From positions 1-6,782 of the forward strand of contig JAGKXC010000097.1 in the NCBI GenBank assembly GCA_021151535.1: a DNA stretch of 6,782 bases, read 5' to 3'. The notes under the pieces were generated by a model that did not search any database, had not been told where the DNA came from, and saw only the letters and a list, made by a program, of their open reading frames with translations. Of the stretch, positions 4,288 through 6,782 are shown one piece after another. The stretch comes from Sphingobacteriia bacterium (GTDB taxonomy: Bacteria > Bacteroidota > Bacteroidia > NS11-12g > UBA955). The position numbers and the translations under genes are program-made. Within the stretch, counting starts at the first letter, position 1. Every line of letters begins with the position of its first letter.

Positions 4288-5856
4288 ATGCAGCAACTCA
4301 TAACGACACCCAACAAGGTCAAGTGCATCAACTTGGATTGGCTTTCGGTTTATTGCCTGGAGCCAAAAGGGGTTGTTATGAATGCAGCATACTTCAAAGC
4401 ACTAGGGTGGACTGTTGAAGAAAGAGAATATGGAACCAATCAGTACAGAGAGAAATTCACCCTTATGAATGGCAGACACCCTTTCTTGGAGATAGAACGA
4501 AATCCCTATTCCTTAAAGCAGAATGGAGGAATCTTCGAACCCGAATCATGCCATATTCGATTAGCCAACAGAACCCTCTATCAACCACAGCCAGTGCAGC
4601 AACTTACCAACTTTATAATTAAATATGGATATGAATATAAAGGCATATCCCGAGTTGACGTATGCTGCGACCTCACCATCTTTGACAACGGAATGAAACC
4701 CCAAGACTTAGCCAACAAGTATATGAAGGACAAGATTTGGAAAGTGCACCAATCAAAAATAGATGCTCACTCATCAGATGGCGATGATACCTGGAGAATC
4801 AAAGTACATTTGGGAGCCCATGGTAAAGAGACCAAAACTGGCCGTACATGGAACTCGCTAAAATGGGGTAGCCCGAAATCTGCCCTCAGCACTAAACTCT
4901 ATAACAAGACATACGAACTTGAAACGAACACCGGGAAATTCTACATCAAAGATACCTGGGTGAAGGCTGGCTTATGCGACCTACAGAAAGTTAGATACGA
5001 ATACCGAAACCCAAAAACCAAAGAAACTGAAATCCGCACGAAACAAGTGTGTGTGGTACCTGGTACCTCAGTTGATCAAGAGATACCAATCGAGGGCGCA
5101 AAGATGATAGATATATGGAGAGTTGAGTTTTCGATGAATAGTGAGGGACGAAAATGGATAGACCTTGGCGATAACCATGTAGTCGATTTGTCACTCAATG
5201 CCTTTGACAACTTAGATAGCTTGGCAGCTACCTTCTACACTTGTTCAGAGTGGCTTTTCTGCTTCATCTATGCGAAATGGATAACCAAGGGACCAACAAG
5301 ACTAAAGGAGAGAACTAACAGATGCAAGAAACTTCAACTGTTCAATACCAAATTCCTTCACTCCCACTTCAAGCCGAAAAGACTTACGGAAACAGAAGAC
5401 CCGAGCCGTACTGAAAAAATAATGATGTATCGATTGATAAATAAAAGCAAAGATAAAAATCTATCTGAAGAATATCGGGAAGCATGCAGACAAGTGGCAC
5501 TCGAAATCTCCAAAGAGCATGGAGATTGGTGGGTTCCGGACGAAATGTATAATGGCAGAATGGTTAATCACTCGCTAGAGAGACAACGAGTGAAAGAATA
5601 TAAAGAAGACCACCCACAGACAGTAGAACAGTTTAGAAAATGGGCAGAATATCAATCTGAAATCACTGCCGAATTCAGCAAAGCTAAAATCGATAAATAT
5701 ATTGATGTTAGAAAAAAACTGAATAATCAGATAGAAAAGCAGATAGAAAAATATAAAGATGAAATAAGAAAATTGTATGAGAGAATCAGACGAAATGAGA
5801 TACAGACCCAAAAAGATGTGAATGAACTTCACAACATTTTTGGAGACCCTTTCTAG
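4288..5856 (+). CDS. rep: Rep_trans-type replication initiation protein (RstA/MobT-like)
   Basis: A 522-aa initiator with features of the Rep_trans family (phage replication initiators such as CTX-phage RstA, rolling-circle plasmid Reps and MobT relaxases): LDWLSVY near the N-terminus (16-22), SRVDVCCDL (121-129), WGSPKSALSTKLYNKTYEL (193-211) and the WRVEFSM strand (277-283). In known members a Tyr-dependent nick at the origin starts rolling-circle synthesis; which Tyr acts here cannot be fixed by eye, Tyr205 and Tyr209 lie in the conserved block. Residues 320-430 are helical, and 460-505 are Lys/Glu-rich with heptad character, likely a coiled coil for oligomerisation. It is longer than typical Rep_trans proteins (about 300-400 aa), mainly through this C-terminal part. 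The last residues are IFGDPF, resembling an SSB acidic tip. It is the last gene of the replication operon and is followed by a terminator. Strong AGA codon use for Arg contrasts with the DUF6266-like gene. Confidence 0.85.
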   Translation: MQQLITTPNKVKCINLDWLSVYCLEPKGVVMNAAYFKALGWTVEEREYGTNQYREKFTLMNGRHPFLEIERNPYSLKQNGGIFEPESCHIRLANRTLYQPQPVQQLTNFIIKYGYEYKGISRVDVCCDLTIFDNGMKPQDLANKYMKDKIWKVHQSKIDAHSSDGDDTWRIKVHLGAHGKETKTGRTWNSLKWGSPKSALSTKLYNKTYELETNTGKFYIKDTWVKAGLCDLQKVRYEYRNPKTKETEIRTKQVCVVPGTSVDQEIPIEGAKMIDIWRVEFSMNSEGRKWIDLGDNHVVDLSLNAFDNLDSLAATFYTCSEWLFCFIYAKWITKGPTRLKERTNRCKKLQLFNTKFLHSHFKPKRLTETEDPSRTEKIMMYRLINKSKDKNLSEEYREACRQVALEISKEHGDWWVPDEMYNGRMVNHSLERQRVKEYKEDHPQTVEQFRKWAEYQSEITAEFSKAKIDKYIDVRKKLNNQIEKQIEKYKDEIRKLYERIRRNEIQTQKDVNELHNIFGDPF

Positions 5857-5909
5857 AAGAAATAATGAGTAAAAGATAAATGCAAATTCTCAGATATGAG
5901 TTAAAGTCA

Positions 5910-5933
5910 TAAGTTTTTAAGTTTCTAAGTTTT
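5910..5933. repeat. Three tandem 8-nt units TAAGTTTN
   Basis: TAAGTTTT, TAAGTTTC and TAAGTTTT follow one another without gaps at 5910, 5918 and 5926. They lie between the rep stop codon and its terminator. An iteron-like Rep-binding site is possible, but such an AT-rich short repeat may be chance. Confidence 0.55.
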
Positions 5934-5949
5934 AGCGAAAACAACAATT

Positions 5950-5978
5950 AGGCTGGCACGTGATGTGTCAGCCTTTTT
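5950..5978 (+). terminator. Intrinsic terminator of the replication operon
   Basis: AGGCTGGCAC (5950-5959) pairs with GTGTCAGCCT (5965-5974) over 10 positions with one G-T wobble and a 5-nt loop, then a run of five T (5974-5978). It lies 93 nt after the rep stop codon. Its AGGCTGG/CAGCCT core resembles the terminator at 1485-1524. Confidence 0.87.
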
Positions 5979-5989
5979 GGGTTCCTATA

Positions 5990-6040
5990 TTTTGACACGG
6001 TTCCTGCTTCGTTGCCACCGAAGTAAACCTAAGTCTTAGA
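5990..6040. repeat. 51-nt dispersed repeat, copy 2
   Basis: Direct copy of 3093-3143 with 7 substitutions. The stem is shortened: CTTCG/CGAAG is kept, while the inner pairs become mismatched. GTAAACCTAAGT is unchanged. It begins 11 nt after the rep terminator, so the two copies bracket the whole replication module apart from the winged-helix gene. Confidence 0.85.
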
Positions 6041-6093
6041 GTGCAGAGATTGAATGAAAACTGAGGGAGAAAGTTGTAATCAGAATGCGCTTT

Positions 6094-6115
6094 CGGCGGT
6101 GCAGTAGCACCGCCG
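6094..6115. other. Perfect 9-bp GC-rich hairpin
   Basis: CGGCGGTGC (6094-6102) and GCACCGCCG (6107-6115) form a perfect stem with loop AGTA. No T-tract follows. It could be a nick-site hairpin, a single-strand origin or a packaging signal; nothing in the sequence decides between these. Confidence 0.65.
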
Positions 6116-6168
6116 TTAGGGTGCCAAAGAAATTTCTTATAAATAATTGATTGTCAACACTTAAAGCC

Positions 6169-6193
6169 CAGTTTTGGGGTATACCCAAAACTG
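6169..6193. other. Perfect 10-bp hairpin before the C-rich tract
   Basis: CAGTTTTGGG (6169-6178) pairs with CCCAAAACTG (6184-6193) around GTATA; the centre also contains the palindrome GGGTATACCC. It sits immediately before the C-rich tract. No downstream T-tract, so not a usual terminator. Confidence 0.65.
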
Positions 6194-6194
6194 A

Positions 6195-6256
6195 GACCCC
6201 CAAAACAGACCCCTAACCCCCTTCTAAACACCCTGCTACAGACCCACACATGACCC
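6195..6256 (-). other. C-rich tract with GACCC repeats and G-quadruplex potential on the - strand
   Basis: On the + strand the tract is C/A-rich and nearly free of G. C-runs lie at 6197-6201, 6210-6213, 6217-6221 and 6231-6233, so the - strand carries four G-runs with loops of 9, 3 and 8 nt. GACCC recurs at 6195, 6208, 6241 and 6252. The spacer CTAA between C-runs gives a telomere-like C4TAAC5. G-quadruplex or iteron function is inference; loop lengths are a little long for a very stable quadruplex. Confidence 0.45.
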
Positions 6257-6303
6257 ACAAGAGTAAATAATGAGAAAATGAAGAAAAATGACAACACAGA
6301 ATA

Positions 6304-6582
6304 GAATGGTAACGCTTGCGGTTGCTAGCGCAACCGCAGGCTCCCTGCTCGCTCCGCTCGCACCAAACTCCCTTGAATGGTAACGCTTGCGGTTGCTAGC
6401 GCAACCGCAGGCTCCCTGCTCGCTACGCTCGCACCCAACTCGCTTGAATGGTAACGCTTGCGGTTGCTAGCGCAACCGCAGGCTCCCTGCTCGCTACGCT
6501 CGCACCCAACTCACTTGAATGGTAACGCTTGCGGTTGCTAGCGCAACCGCAGGCTTTCTGCTCGCTACGCTCGCACCAAACA
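6304..6582. repeat. Tandem array of four 71-bp units, each with an invariant stem-loop
   Basis: Units start with GAATGGTAACGC at 6304, 6375, 6446 and 6517, an exact 71-bp period; the fourth loses similarity after about 6582. Each unit holds arms TGCGGTTGC and GCAACCGCA around TAGC (6317-6338, 6388-6409, 6459-6480, 6530-6551), identical in all four and extendable by one wobble and one C-G pair, followed by GCTCGCTACGCTCGCACC. Differences lie only outside the stem-loop (for example CTCCC, CTCGC, CTCAC before the next unit; CTTTC for CTCCC in unit 4). No ORF crosses it. Candidate origin, packaging or partition site. Confidence 0.9.
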
Positions 6583-6610
6583 AAGCGGTTAGGTCCGTAT
6601 TTGTCGGCTA

Positions 6611-6632
6611 GCGCATTGCTCGGGGGCTTTCC
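6611..6632. repeat. Imperfect direct repeat copy A with hairpin
   Basis: GCGCATTGCTCGGGGGCTTTCC here matches copy B at 6747-6766 apart from two single-base gaps. In copy A, TCGGGGG (6620-6626) pairs with CCCCCGA (6634-6640) to make a perfect 7-bp hairpin. The preceding GCTAGCGCA is shared with the loop region of the 71-bp units, so this may be a decayed related element. Confidence 0.6.
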
Positions 6633-6746
6633 ACCCCCGAACCCTCCCCATAATTAGCTGAACTTGCTTGCGTTTCTTGCTTGCAAATCCCCCCTCTGCC
6701 CCACCCATATATAGGCATAGTCGGTAGCCCCCTCTTTAGGTTTATG

Positions 6747-6766
6747 GCGCATTGTCGGGGGCTTCC
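6747..6766. repeat. Imperfect direct repeat copy B at right end
   Basis: GCGCATTGTCGGGGGCTTCC is copy A minus two bases, 136 nt downstream. The C-rich partner arm is not kept here, so the strong hairpin of copy A is absent. It lies 16 nt from the window end and would be close to the hairpin at 6-23 if the ends join. Confidence 0.55.
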
Positions 6767-6782
6767 GCCTATACCTATATCC

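Larger units (their letters stand above)
5857..6782. other. Non-coding structural region (about 0.93 kb, about 1.2 kb if circular with 1-288)
   Basis: No supportable gene on either strand. It contains a short tandem repeat, the rep terminator, copy 2 of the 51-nt repeat, several perfect hairpins, a C-rich tract, a four-unit 71-bp array and a pair of imperfect 20-22-nt repeats. This combination is typical of an origin/packaging/maintenance region. If the element is circular, the block runs into the DUF6266 promoter and makes up about 18% of the genome, generous for such a small replicon and reminiscent of the intergenic regions of ssDNA phages and rolling-circle plasmids. Confidence 0.75.

Noticed and set aside
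5575..5832. Minus-strand 85-codon Phe/Ile-rich frame
   Set aside because: Antisense of the Lys/Glu-rich coiled coil of Rep, which automatically yields Phe/Ile/Leu-rich sequence.
4288..5856. Relaxase of an integrative conjugative element (MobT)
   Set aside because: Rep_trans proteins include MobT, but no coupling protein, conjugation genes or integrase accompany it, and SSB plus lysis genes fit a phage replication role better.
6304..6582. CRISPR array
   Set aside because: Units are 71 bp repeats in full, with no unique spacers, and there are no cas genes.
1..6782. Ordinary filamentous inovirus
   Set aside because: Rep_trans and SSB fit, but there is no Zot-like assembly ATPase or small TM major coat protein, and a lysis cassette is present.
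1..6782. tRNA genes, diversity-generating retroelement, insertion sequence
   Set aside because: No cloverleaf, reverse transcriptase, template/variable repeat or transposase was found on either strand.

Overview
The window reads as a compact mobile genome from a member of the Bacteroidota (Bacteroides/Prevotella type). Evidence for the host: two promoters match the Bacteroidota -7 consensus TAnnTTTG, start codons lack Shine-Dalgarno sequences and sit in AT-rich leaders, and the SSB, M15 peptidase and DUF6266-like proteins have a Bacteroidota flavour. Every convincing gene is on the + strand, no gene is cut at either end, and a single non-coding block (about 5857-6782 plus 1-288) would be continuous if the ends were joined. 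I therefore infer a complete circular element of about 6.8 kb, most likely a small phage with a single-stranded DNA stage or a phage-plasmid. Circularity itself cannot be seen here.

Layout. (1) 146-1524: a promoter, a strongly folded leader, a highly codon-biased 384-aa DUF6266-like protein with a C-terminal Ig-like domain (best candidate for the coat/structural protein), and an intrinsic terminator. (2) 1541-2623: three overlapping genes forming what looks like a complete lysis cassette: a two-TM holin-like protein, an M15 peptidase endolysin, and a lipoprotein with a C-terminal TM helix, which is the topology of a unimolecular spanin. (3) 2640-2787: a second promoter driving a structured RNA of about 110 nt that ends in a strong intrinsic terminator, probably a small non-coding RNA. 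(4) 2889-5856: a replication/control module with a winged-helix protein, a four-cysteine small protein, an unknown acidic protein, an SSB, another unknown small protein, and a Rep_trans-type (RstA/MobT-like) initiator of 522 aa, followed by a terminator. A 51-nt element occurs twice (44/51 identical), once at the head of this module and once just after its terminator. (5) 5979-6782: about 800 nt without genes but dense in structure: perfect hairpins, a C-rich tract with G-quadruplex potential on the other strand, four tandem 71-bp repeats each holding an invariant 9-bp stem-loop, and a further pair of imperfect direct repeats.

How it may work together (inference): Rep nicks or initiates at an origin in the non-coding block or in the duplicated 51-nt element; SSB coats the displaced strand; the winged-helix protein and small RNA tune copy number or timing; the DUF6266-like protein is made in quantity; and the lysis cassette opens the Gram-negative envelope. 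Notable absences: no inovirus Zot/pI ATPase, no microvirus-like capsid or pilot protein, no terminase or portal, no integrase, no conjugation genes. Either the DUF6266-like protein alone builds the particle, or the element depends on a helper.
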